DNA of 64,000 bases, from NCBI RefSeq assembly GCF_000242915.1, contig NZ_AFRZ01000001.1, positions 1,922,001-1,986,000 on the forward strand, given 5' to 3'. The position numbers and the translations under genes were made by a program. The notes under the pieces were generated by a model. It searched no databases. It saw nothing but the letters and a program-made list of their open reading frames with translations, and was not told the origin of the DNA. Every line of letters begins with the position of its first letter. The stretch's first letter is position 1. Origin of the DNA: Sulfurimonas gotlandica GD1. GTDB lineage: Bacteria > Campylobacterota > Campylobacteria > Campylobacterales > Sulfurimonadaceae. This document shows positions 50,619 to 58,734 of this stretch, one piece after another.

Positions 50619-52042
50619 TGAAAAGACTTAAAAACTTTACTCCAAAGATATTAGTAGTTGGTGATCTTATGATTGATCATTATTTATGGGGTAGCTGTGA
50701 AAGAATATCTCCAGAGGCGCCAGTACAGGTTGTAGATATTTCAAAAGAGACAACAGTTCTTGGTGGGGCTGGTAATGTTATAAATAACCTTAACGCTCTA
50801 GGAGCTAAAGTTAGTGTCAGTAGTGTAATAGGTGATGATGATAATGGAGTAGAGCTTATTAATATGTTGAATGCAATTGACGTAGATAGTTCAAACTTAA
50901 TAGTTCAAAAAGGTAGAAACACATCTAAAAAGAGTCGTATTATCGCTGTTAGTCAGCAAATTCTTAGATATGACAAAGAGAGTAAGAATGAGATTGATAG
51001 TGAATCTGTAAGGAAAATAATAGATTTAATTTCTAGTGAGATATCTTCTTATGACATTGTAATACTTTCTGACTATGGTAAAGGTGTTTTAACTCCTGAA
51101 CTTTGTCAAGGTGTTATCTCTCTTGCAAATAAAAATAATGTAAAAGTTTTAGTGGATCCAAAAGGAAGTGATTTCTCAAAATACAAAGGTGCATATCTTT
51201 TAACACCAAATAAAAAAGAAGCTATTCTTGCTACTAACATTAATATTAAAGATGAAGGCTCTTTAAAAGAGGCGCTTGTTAAATTGAAAAATGAAGTTGA
51301 TTTAGATATTTCTCTAATAACTCTCTCTGAAGGCGGAATTGCTACTTACGACAGTGAAGTGAAAAAGTTTCCTACAGTCGCTAAAGAAGTGTTTGATGTA
51401 ACAGGTGCGGGTGATACTGTTATAGCATCTATTGCTTTTGCGCTTAGTGCTGGAAAGTCTATTGAAGAGACTGCTTCGTTTGCAAACTTGGCTGCTGGAG
51501 TTGTTGTTGGAAAAATTGGTTCTGCAACTGTTACTCTTGAAGAGATTGAAGAATATGAAGCATCTCTGCACAAAAGTACATCAGATGCTCACATTAAGAG
51601 TTTTGAAGATATAGCGCAAATAGTAAATCGCTGTAGAGCTAGCGGCAAGAAAGTTGTCTTTACTAATGGTTGTTTTGATATTTTACATGTTGGTCATGTT
51701 AAATACCTTCAAGAAGCAAAAAGTTTTGGAGATGTACTTATAGTTGGACTTAACTCCGATGAGTCAGTATCTAGACTTAAAGGTCCGACTCGCCCTGTAA
51801 ATATAGCACCGGACAGAGCATATATATTGGCAGCGCTTGAAGCTGTTGATTTTGTTGTACCGTTTGAGCAGGATACTCCGCATGAACTTATAAAAATGAT
51901 AAAACCAGACACCCTTGTAAAAGGTGGTGACTACAAAGGAAAAGATGTTGTTGGAACTGAATTTGCTGGTGAGTTGAAGCTTGTTGACTTTGTTAATGGT
52001 AAAAGTACAACAAAAACAATCCAAAAGATACAAGGAAAGTAA
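50618..52042 (+). CDS. hldE: Bifunctional heptose 7-phosphate kinase / 1-phosphate adenylyltransferase
   Basis: 474 residues, the full fused form. The N-terminal PfkB-family kinase has ILVVGDLMIDHYLWG, GGAGNVINNLNALGA and the ATP/anion hole VTGAGDTVIA. The C-terminal nucleotidyltransferase starts about residue 344 with VVFTNGCFDILHVGHVKYL (HxGH). It acts on either side of GmhB in the ADP-heptose pathway. Coupled to hldD and to the following outer-membrane gene by one-base overlaps. Confidence 0.97.
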   Translation: MKRLKNFTPKILVVGDLMIDHYLWGSCERISPEAPVQVVDISKETTVLGGAGNVINNLNALGAKVSVSSVIGDDDNGVELINMLNAIDVDSSNLIVQKGRNTSKKSRIIAVSQQILRYDKESKNEIDSESVRKIIDLISSEISSYDIVILSDYGKGVLTPELCQGVISLANKNNVKVLVDPKGSDFSKYKGAYLLTPNKKEAILATNINIKDEGSLKEALVKLKNEVDLDISLITLSEGGIATYDSEVKKFPTVAKEVFDVTGAGDTVIASIAFALSAGKSIEETASFANLAAGVVVGKIGSATVTLEEIEEYEASLHKSTSDAHIKSFEDIAQIVNRCRASGKKVVFTNGCFDILHVGHVKYLQEAKSFGDVLIVGLNSDESVSRLKGPTRPVNIAPDRAYILAALEAVDFVVPFEQDTPHELIKMIKPDTLVKGGDYKGKDVVGTEFAGELKLVDFVNGKSTTKTIQKIQGK

Positions 52043-52635
52043 TGTTTAAAAAACTTGGACTACTAGCTGTATGTGCAGCATCTGCTTTTGCAATGCATAA
52101 TGTAGAGCTTAATATAAATGATAAAGATTTAGAGTTTGGTGCAAAAGTTGACATGGGTCAGTTTAATGATACTGTTGAGCCAGACAGTGTTTTCGTAGGT
52201 GCAAAAGTTTTACACGGTAGTGTAGATAATAGTGAATTTTCCAGTAGTAGCGATATGCAGGATTATTATGAAGTTAACTTTTTAATGCAAAGAAAAGTTG
52301 AAGCTACAGATCTTGTTATAGGATTAGGGGTAAAGCTAAATGGTGCTAAAAATTTTAGTAGTGTACCGCTAGGTGCTGAGGCTAGTTACAAACTTGCTTT
52401 TAGTGATAAAATGCCACTCTATGTTAAAGGTGCAATTTACTACGCACCTGAAGTTTTATCTATGCAAGATGCAAAAAACTTTTTAGAGTACCGCGCTAGC
52501 CTTGATCTTGAAGTGATTAAAAATGGTAGTGTAACTGTAGGTTATAGATCTTTGGATACTAACTATACGGCTAGTGCAGGTGGAGATAAAAACTACAATA
52601 AATCTGTTTATGTAGGATTTAAATTCGGTTTTTAG
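52042..52635 (+). CDS. YfaZ-type outer-membrane protein
   Basis: 197 residues: signal peptide MFKKLGLLAVCAASAFA, then an eight-stranded-like barrel pattern ending NYNKSVYVGFKFGF with terminal Phe, the usual outer-membrane insertion signal. The segment LNINDKDLEFGAKVDMGQFN fits the YfaZ family, whose function is unknown. Placed in the hldDE operon by a one-base overlap, so it may share LPS-linked regulation. Confidence 0.82.
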   Translation: MFKKLGLLAVCAASAFAMHNVELNINDKDLEFGAKVDMGQFNDTVEPDSVFVGAKVLHGSVDNSEFSSSSDMQDYYEVNFLMQRKVEATDLVIGLGVKLNGAKNFSSVPLGAEASYKLAFSDKMPLYVKGAIYYAPEVLSMQDAKNFLEYRASLDLEVIKNGSVTVGYRSLDTNYTASAGGDKNYNKSVYVGFKFGF

Positions 52636-52646
52636 TTTATGTTAAA

Positions 52647-52675
52647 CACTATAATGAGCAAAGCCCATTATAGTG
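52647..52675. terminator. First of three hairpins between convergent operons
   Basis: A perfect 10-bp stem (CACTATAATG / CATTATAGTG) with a 9-base loop, 11 bases after the yfaZ-type stop. Confidence 0.5.
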
Positions 52676-52696
52676 GCAGGGACATTATGTCCCTGC
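52676..52696. terminator. Second hairpin between convergent operons
   Basis: A perfect 8-bp GC-rich stem (GCAGGGAC / GTCCCTGC) with loop ATTAT, directly abutting the first hairpin and followed by AACCCCC. It looks like a dispersed intergenic repeat unit as much as a terminator. Confidence 0.5.
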
Positions 52697-52711
52697 AACC
52701 CCCTAAAGCTA

Positions 52712-52729
52712 CAAAAAACTCGTTTTTTG
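52712..52729 (-). terminator. Third hairpin, terminator of the minus-strand envelope operon
   Basis: CAAAAAAC / GTTTTTTG around a 2-base tip (a 4-base loop if the top pair opens). The A/T runs give a U tract on either strand. It lies 27 bases after the FAD oxidoreductase stop. Confidence 0.5.
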
Positions 52730-52755
52730 AGATGAAAAACATTATCTTGAGCACT

Positions 52756-53904
52756 TTAGAGCTGTGATTTCTCTTTTCGTGCTGCTTTATAAAAAAGTTT
52801 CTGAGTTGAAATCTCTTTTGGTATTGGAGTTTCATTTATAATATACTCACTCAGTATTTTTGCCAAATATGGTCCAAAAACAAATCCCCTTGAACCAAGC
52901 GCATTAATCATATACAAATTCGGATAATAGACAAGTGAGTCTTGTGAAATCTTTGTACCGTTTTTTATAGAGGGATATTTTTTTAGTGAACTCTCATAAT
53001 CTACAATCTTGCCAACTACCGGAAAATAACTGCTAATTGTGGCTCTTGCACCTTTGTACGTCTTTACAACTTCCAAATTTTCCAAATTTATTAATTCATT
53101 GGCTTTAGTTAAAAGAGAATCAATCTGTTGTTTGTCGGTGTTTACATAAAATATACACTTGTCACATGTAGTAATACACTCTATTTGAGATGAATTATGT
53201 CTTTCATGAGTTGCTCCTATAGCAACAGTACCATCATTTTTATTTGTAGAAATCGAGATGGATTTATGAATATTAAATGGAATATTTGTTGTTGTCTTAA
53301 CATCAATTCTAAGCCCGAAAATAGCTGATATATTTATATATGGGAGATATGCTAATGATTTACTTACACCCTGTGTCAGTATGATATTTTTTGCTTTTAT
53401 ATCATCAATCTCATAAAAACTATTTTTATATACTAACTCTTGCAGATCTTTTTTGTAAAAATCACAGCCTTCGACCATTTTATTACAAATACTAAGTGGC
53501 TCTATAACAGCTGCATCTTTGTAAAAATATCCATCAATACCTTGAAAGTCATTTGACATCTTTTGTAGCTTCTCTGCATTAAAATAATTATAATCTATCT
53601 CATTATTTTCTAGTTTTTCTTTTGAAAAATTATCGTTTGCAACGCGTAATACACCTTTTTTATTAATAAAATCAGGTGTTAGTTCTTCATAAAAATTCAT
53701 GGAGAAGTTAAGAGCTTCGTTTACAAAAGTGTTGTAACTATTTTTACCTCCAGGAAGAGGAGAAAGAAATGCTCCTGCAACCCCACTTGCCCCTCCGGCT
53801 ATTCCTTCTCTATCTACTATAGCTACTCTTTTGCCACTACGCTGTAAAAAATGGGCAATGGAGCATCCGGCAGAACCAGCCCCTACGATTATAAAATCAT
53901 ACAT
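52756..53904 (-). CDS. FAD-dependent oxidoreductase, MnmC C-terminal-like
   Basis: 382 residues, DAO fold. FAD motif DFIIVGAGSAGCSIAHFLQRSG at the N-terminus (given as GAGSAGCSIAHFL), then GGASGVAGAFLSPLPGG, resembling the GASG region of the MnmC oxidase domain that processes cmnm5U34 of tRNA, and LGSRGFVFGPYLAKIL near the end. The MnmC methyltransferase domain is absent. It may be a stand-alone MnmC2-type enzyme or an amino-acid oxidase. Directly abuts waaF and is the last gene of the operon, yet is functionally unlike its envelope neighbours. Confidence 0.78.
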   Translation of the reverse strand: MYDFIIVGAGSAGCSIAHFLQRSGKRVAIVDREGIAGGASGVAGAFLSPLPGGKNSYNTFVNEALNFSMNFYEELTPDFINKKGVLRVANDNFSKEKLENNEIDYNYFNAEKLQKMSNDFQGIDGYFYKDAAVIEPLSICNKMVEGCDFYKKDLQELVYKNSFYEIDDIKAKNIILTQGVSKSLAYLPYINISAIFGLRIDVKTTTNIPFNIHKSISISTNKNDGTVAIGATHERHNSSQIECITTCDKCIFYVNTDKQQIDSLLTKANELINLENLEVVKTYKGARATISSYFPVVGKIVDYESSLKKYPSIKNGTKISQDSLVYYPNLYMINALGSRGFVFGPYLAKILSEYIINETPIPKEISTQKLFYKAARKEKSQL

Positions 53905-54879
53905 TTAAATAATTGATTTTACAGTTTCTATTACTTCTGCAGCTGTGATTGTTTTCATGCAGTCGTGATGTCCTAGTGGACATTCTCTTTTCATGCACGG
54001 AGAACAATCCATCTCATGTCTTACTATTGCACTCTTTTCATTCATCCACTGAGATGTTTCTTTATGTTTTGTTGGTCCAAAAATAGCAACTGTTGGTACT
54101 TGGTAAGATGCCGCTACATGCATTGGTCCACTGTCATTTGTAATAAATAGTGAGCATCCAGCGATATTTGCGCAAAGTTCTTCTATCTTTGTTTTTCCAG
54201 CTAGATTTTTATAGTTTGTAATATTGAAATATTTTAGATTTGATTCTATCTCAGATGCCATTTCTACTTCATTTGGTCCGCCAAAAATTACTATGTCATA
54301 TTGATTTGAAAACTCTTTTGCAACCTCGGCAAATCGCTCAGGATACCAACGCTTAGCACTTCCGTAAGTGGCGCCTGCATTGATGCCAAGAGTTAATTTA
54401 TCATATCTTTTAGGCTCTATATATAGAGCTAGCTTTGGTACTTGAGCATTCCAATGGTCTGCATCTGTCATTGCTAGTTGAGCGTACTGTTTTACAAGAT
54501 GCTGAGTGGTTGAGATTTTTGGCGTATGTGATAGTAAAAACATCGAGTGCCAAGATCTCCTAGAGATGCAAACGACAGTTTTTGTAAATCTCAAAAGCAG
54601 TGAAGCGTGAAGTTGATTTCTAAAGTTTACAGCTAGATTAAATTGTCCTAGCTCACCAGCAAGTCTGTATGTTGCTATATATCTGTTAGATGCTTTTTTA
54701 GTATCATCAACTATCGCTCTCTCACAAAGAGGATGATGTTTAAGTGCTTCAATACTAACATAGCTACCAACGAATGTAAACCTTGCATCTCTATAGTGAG
54801 ATGCTAAAAGCTCAATAGCAGGAGTAGCCATAATAGCGTCTCCGAGCCAATTTGGCAGAATAACTAATATCTTCATCAC
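53905..54879 (-). CDS. waaF: ADP-heptose:LPS heptosyltransferase II
   Basis: 324 residues, GT9 family. It adds the second L,D-heptose to the LPS inner core using ADP-heptose made by the gmhA/gmhB/hldE/hldD products encoded nearby. Motifs are ILVILPNWLGDAIMATPAIELL (as LPNWLGDAIMATPA), GINAGATYGSAKRWY (donor site), FITNDSGPMHVAASYQVPTVAIFGPT split as NDSGPMHVAAS and VAIFGPT, and the WaaF-type ending CSPCMKRECPLGHHDCM. Overlaps the upstream LtaS-like gene by four bases. Confidence 0.94.
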   Translation of the reverse strand: MMKILVILPNWLGDAIMATPAIELLASHYRDARFTFVGSYVSIEALKHHPLCERAIVDDTKKASNRYIATYRLAGELGQFNLAVNFRNQLHASLLLRFTKTVVCISRRSWHSMFLLSHTPKISTTQHLVKQYAQLAMTDADHWNAQVPKLALYIEPKRYDKLTLGINAGATYGSAKRWYPERFAEVAKEFSNQYDIVIFGGPNEVEMASEIESNLKYFNITNYKNLAGKTKIEELCANIAGCSLFITNDSGPMHVAASYQVPTVAIFGPTKHKETSQWMNEKSAIVRHEMDCSPCMKRECPLGHHDCMKTITAAEVIETVKSII

Positions 54880-56789
54880 TTAGCCCACCTGTTTTTCTCT
54901 AGCAGTCCTGCTTCTGCTGTATCCACACTAAAGAGTAGTTTTTTCATCTTTTGAATATTTTCTTGGCTGCCAACTTGTTCAACAATATCTTTAAAATTGT
55001 ATTTAATATATCCATTATTTGTAATAAGACCGATGAGGTTACCTGCATAAAAGTAAACTAACCTCTCGTTTACATCTTCATCAAAAAGTGAACTTCCCAT
55101 GGTAGCTATATCTGCCTTCCAGCCTAACATATCTACTATAGTAGGGAATATATCATTATGCCCGCCCAGAGTTTTTACTTCCATAGGTTTGAATATCTTT
55201 GGGGCATATATTATTAGTGGAATCCTAAAATGCTCTATAGATGTTAGTGGCTTGTCATCTGGACGATACTCTCTTGCAATTTGGTTTAGAGCATCTCCAC
55301 TTCCATGATCAGATGTGAAAATGAATATTGTTCTATCAAACCATGGCTCTTTTTTAGCACCCTCTATAAAACGACGTATTGAATCATCAGCATATATATA
55401 GGCATTCAGAGCGCCGTTATAATTTTTAAGGTCATGTGGATATCTCTCATACTTTTTACTTGGGAGATGATAATCAGAGTGAGTTGTATCAGTAAAGGCA
55501 AAACCTAAAAAAGGTTCTTTCATACTGTTTAGTTTTTTATGATAAAAATCAAGCATATTAAAGTCATAAGTACCAGTTAACGGCTCTCGTCCAGCATCTA
55601 CTTCTTCTACATTTGGCATATCTTGCGCACCATAATATTCATCAAATCCAGCTAATGCACTTACTGAATCTACTCTGTAAGAACGCCTATTAGCTGCTTG
55701 CATAGAGATAGTGCTATATCCATTGTCTTTTGCAACACTCCCTAGATAGCTTAGGTTTGATAGTTCCAGTCCTTTACCTAAGTATTGAGCTCCAGCAGGT
55801 ATGGTAACACCAGTAAACATAGAAGTTATTCCAAATATGGAACGATATCCATTTGAGTAGAAGTTTGTAAACTTTAGTCCTTCATTACTTAAACGTTTAA
55901 AATATGGTGTGACATTTAACTCTTTGTACTTAGTGAAACCGTCAATATGTTCAGCCCCGAAAGATTCCAGCAGTACAATAACAACATTGTATTGTTCCTT
56001 GTCTTTCTTAGAGTACTGACGAAGAAGAGGGTACTCTTTGTTAACAAATGGAGCATTTGAAGTTTTTAGTGCATCTTGTGTTGTTTGTATAGCTTCATCT
56101 AAATCTACTAGATTATGTTTAGCTGTTTTTTTAGCAGTTCTATAGATAGTAAAAAAGCCGTTTAGTGCAAGATTTCCACTACTTACCTTATTTACAGCAT
56201 AGGCGTCACTGCTTCCAAAGCTTTTGCCTGCAAAACTATTTCTAATACCAATAAACAGAACCAAAATAGTTACTATAGTTAGTATAAGAAGTTTTTTCCC
56301 AGATATGAAACTCTCTAGTTCTGATGAGAAAAGTTTGAAAACAAGATATAAAAATGAGATGCTAATTAGTATTGCACCAAGTGTAAATGGAAGCATTGAA
56401 CCAAATGCCATGCCAAATATAATATCCATATCATCACTAAGGTTAAATATTTCATTTGAAATATGTCTATGAATATAGTCATAGTAAAGTACATCACTAA
56501 AACTAAGTATAAATATTATGTTTAATAAAATAGCCCAAAGCAGTGCTACTTTAGCTCTGTATTTAGGTTTTTTTATAAAAAGAAGGGTAAGAATAAATAG
56601 AGATGAAAATGTAAAGATTGTAATCATGTCTACACGAAAACCCATCAATAATGAAGTGTAAAATTCACCTGTTGTAAGGTTGGAAAAATCATCTATATAA
56701 AAGTTATATAGAGTTAGTCTTATTGCCATTAAGACTATAAAACTAAAGATAACTAATGCAAGTATTTGAGTGAGCTGATTTTTTCGCAC
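54876..56789 (-). CDS. LtaS-type phosphoglycerol transferase-like protein, copy 1
   Basis: 637 residues. Five N-terminal membrane helices (about 8-200), then a periplasmic alkaline-phosphatase/sulfatase-fold domain. Metal and catalytic motifs are VLLESFGAEH, the nucleophile region YSNGYRSIFGITS (Ser where LtaS has Thr), and FTSDHGSG. The family transfers sn-glycerol 1-phosphate from phosphatidylglycerol to a glycan or lipid (LtaS, OpgB) or phosphoethanolamine in related branches. The donor and acceptor here are unknown. Overlaps waaF by four bases and the PAP2 gene by one. Paralogue at 58716-60626. Confidence 0.85.
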   Translation of the reverse strand: MRKNQLTQILALVIFSFIVLMAIRLTLYNFYIDDFSNLTTGEFYTSLLMGFRVDMITIFTFSSLFILTLLFIKKPKYRAKVALLWAILLNIIFILSFSDVLYYDYIHRHISNEIFNLSDDMDIIFGMAFGSMLPFTLGAILISISFLYLVFKLFSSELESFISGKKLLILTIVTILVLFIGIRNSFAGKSFGSSDAYAVNKVSSGNLALNGFFTIYRTAKKTAKHNLVDLDEAIQTTQDALKTSNAPFVNKEYPLLRQYSKKDKEQYNVVIVLLESFGAEHIDGFTKYKELNVTPYFKRLSNEGLKFTNFYSNGYRSIFGITSMFTGVTIPAGAQYLGKGLELSNLSYLGSVAKDNGYSTISMQAANRRSYRVDSVSALAGFDEYYGAQDMPNVEEVDAGREPLTGTYDFNMLDFYHKKLNSMKEPFLGFAFTDTTHSDYHLPSKKYERYPHDLKNYNGALNAYIYADDSIRRFIEGAKKEPWFDRTIFIFTSDHGSGDALNQIAREYRPDDKPLTSIEHFRIPLIIYAPKIFKPMEVKTLGGHNDIFPTIVDMLGWKADIATMGSSLFDEDVNERLVYFYAGNLIGLITNNGYIKYNFKDIVEQVGSQENIQKMKKLLFSVDTAEAGLLEKNRWAK

Positions 56790-57451
56790 TAGATGGAATC
56801 CTCTTTAAATACTAGTTTATAAAGTACATGTGTTGCAATATAAACAATGAAAAAGGATGTTACAACATCACTAAAAAAGTGACCGCCTGCTGCCATCCTT
56901 GCTAAACTTACAAGTACTCCATAGATAATAACAGTAGTGATAAAGAACTTTTGTCTTCTCTTAGCTAAAAGAGCAAAACCTAAGAGGCTAAAGGCAGCGG
57001 CTGCATGACCAGATGAAAAAGAGTAACCGCCTTGATTACTGGGTATAAAAGCCGGAGTAAACTCTTTTGTTCCACCAAAGTCTATAATCTGAGCAGGTCT
57101 CGCTCTTCCCCAATTCTCTTTTAAAGTAGTATTGACTATGAGAGCAGGTGCTATTGTTAGAAAAAGAATTATAAAAAGCATAGTCTTAGAATTTATACCT
57201 AAAAGATTTTTCTTTTTTACATAGTTATAAATGAATATTGCTATGCTTGATAGTGCAAAGATTATAATAAGAGGCTTTACAGAGTGGTAGAGTATGTCTT
57301 CTATCCAGGAGCCGTTCAGTGTAAATGATTTTCCATCATAAAAAAGAGAAGCCACATATAGATCTATTTGCGGTAGGGAAACAAAGATTATAGAAGATAC
57401 TAAAAAAAGTAGCCAGAAATAGAGTTTTACATTTAAATATTTTTTATTCAT
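56789..57451 (-). CDS. PAP2-family membrane phosphatase
   Basis: 220 residues with about six membrane helices. All three PAP2 motifs are intact: KENWGRARP (K-x6-RP), SFSSGHAAAA (SGH) and ARMAAGGHFFSD (R-x5-H-x3-D). Such enzymes act on undecaprenyl pyrophosphate, phosphatidylglycerol phosphate or lipid A phosphates. Placed between the glycosidase-like gene (8 bases) and LtaS-like copy 1 (one-base overlap), it may process the lipid products or acceptor of those enzymes; this is inference. Confidence 0.9.
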   Translation of the reverse strand: MNKKYLNVKLYFWLLFLVSSIIFVSLPQIDLYVASLFYDGKSFTLNGSWIEDILYHSVKPLIIIFALSSIAIFIYNYVKKKNLLGINSKTMLFIILFLTIAPALIVNTTLKENWGRARPAQIIDFGGTKEFTPAFIPSNQGGYSFSSGHAAAAFSLLGFALLAKRRQKFFITTVIIYGVLVSLARMAAGGHFFSDVVTSFFIVYIATHVLYKLVFKEDSI

Positions 57452-57459
57452 AGATGCAA

Positions 57460-58734
57460 TTATACCGCGTCTTTAATGTATATATATAAAGGAGATGAAC
57501 CAATGTTTAAAGTTTTATTTTCTATTAGTTTTCCACTGATTGAATAGACTTCAAAAAAATCTTCATTTTTTAGCGTTGTTGGTTTAAGTGTCCAGTGGAT
57601 TTGCAACAGTTTGTTGTTTATTAAGCATTGCAGTATGTAGTAGCCTCTTTTTATGTCCAGTCGTAAAAACTGAGCATTTGTTAAATTTTTAAGCATAAAC
57701 TTATATACATTAAATGCTGAACGTTTTCTTATACTACTTCTGTTGTCAATCAGACCATATCCTGGAGCTATTAACTGATGCCAAGAGAGAGAATCAACCT
57801 GTTGAGATGCAAAAGCTAATAGGTGGTATCTAAGCATAAAATCTTCATATAACTCTTCACTTACACATTCATACTCACTTGTTGGAGCATATGGAGCTGT
57901 ACCTGTTATTGGCCAGTTTGTCTCAGTGATATGAAGTTCATGCTCACTTTTGGGACTCATCCAAACCATAGTGCTAAGTAATGCTATTTTGTCAGATAGA
58001 GCAAATCCCATCTGCATGTTCTCCGGAGCACCGCGTCTATCTACATAAAGAAGAGAAGCAATACCATTGTAGTGGTACTTAAAAAAGTTAAAAAGGGTAT
58101 GTGCTGTAAAATGATACTCAAAGTCTATTACACCACTTCCAATAAGCTTGATATTTGGAAATTCCGCTTCTCTTAAATCATAAGCTGTTTTATAAAATTT
58201 GTTATATTCGTCAACGCTAAAAAAACCCCATTTGGCTCTGTTGATTGTTGAACCGATTTCGTAAATATCTACTAGCCCATCTAAAGATGCAAAAATTCCT
58301 CTTAAGTCTTTTTGGAAAAGTTTTAAGTCTTCTATGTGTTCTCTATCTTGAAGAATTTTAAGTGTAACTTTCCTATGCTTGTTCTGCAATAAAAAGTTTT
58401 TTAACTCATTGATTGTATTAAGCTCCCAAAGTTTTACACGAACAAGAATTCTTTTTAAATCTAACTCTTCCAATAGTTCAAGTGTTAGCTCAGGTTCTCT
58501 TTGGTAATCAACTCCTAGAGAAAAAAATGTTTCTGAATCTACTTCTTTTCTTTTTATATAAGGCATCATTATTATTGAAATAGGGAGTATGACAAGAGCT
58601 GTAAAAACAGTTTTGAAAAGTGAGAAAAACTCACGTTGGCGCATCTGCTTTTTATATGTTCTGTCTTTTAGTTGTGCAGGTTGGTCGGAATATTCATCCC
58701 ATGAAAAAGGAGCTTTCAATCTTTCTTCATCCAC
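57460..58734 (-). CDS. Membrane-anchored glycosidase-fold (GH-A clan-like) protein, possibly lacking its acid/base
   Basis: 424 residues. A cytoplasmic N-terminus, one TM helix (about 40-60), then a TIM-barrel-like run outside the membrane: FSLGVDY (strand 1), RILVRVKLWE (2), KVTLKIL (3), DIYEIGSTIN (4), IKLIGSG (5), ASLLYVDRRG (6), ELHITETNW (7, candidate nucleophile Glu271) and SLSWHQL (8). In GH-A enzymes strand 4 ends in a GNEP-like motif with the acid/base Glu; here it reads GSTI. A C-terminal beta domain follows. It could be a transglycosidase or a non-catalytic glycan binder. Overlaps LtaS-like copy 2 by 19 bases. No family name is certain. Confidence 0.7.
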   Translation of the reverse strand: MDEERLKAPFSWDEYSDQPAQLKDRTYKKQMRQREFFSLFKTVFTALVILPISIIMMPYIKRKEVDSETFFSLGVDYQREPELTLELLEELDLKRILVRVKLWELNTINELKNFLLQNKHRKVTLKILQDREHIEDLKLFQKDLRGIFASLDGLVDIYEIGSTINRAKWGFFSVDEYNKFYKTAYDLREAEFPNIKLIGSGVIDFEYHFTAHTLFNFFKYHYNGIASLLYVDRRGAPENMQMGFALSDKIALLSTMVWMSPKSEHELHITETNWPITGTAPYAPTSEYECVSEELYEDFMLRYHLLAFASQQVDSLSWHQLIAPGYGLIDNRSSIRKRSAFNVYKFMLKNLTNAQFLRLDIKRGYYILQCLINNKLLQIHWTLKPTTLKNEDFFEVYSISGKLIENKTLNIGSSPLYIYIKDAV

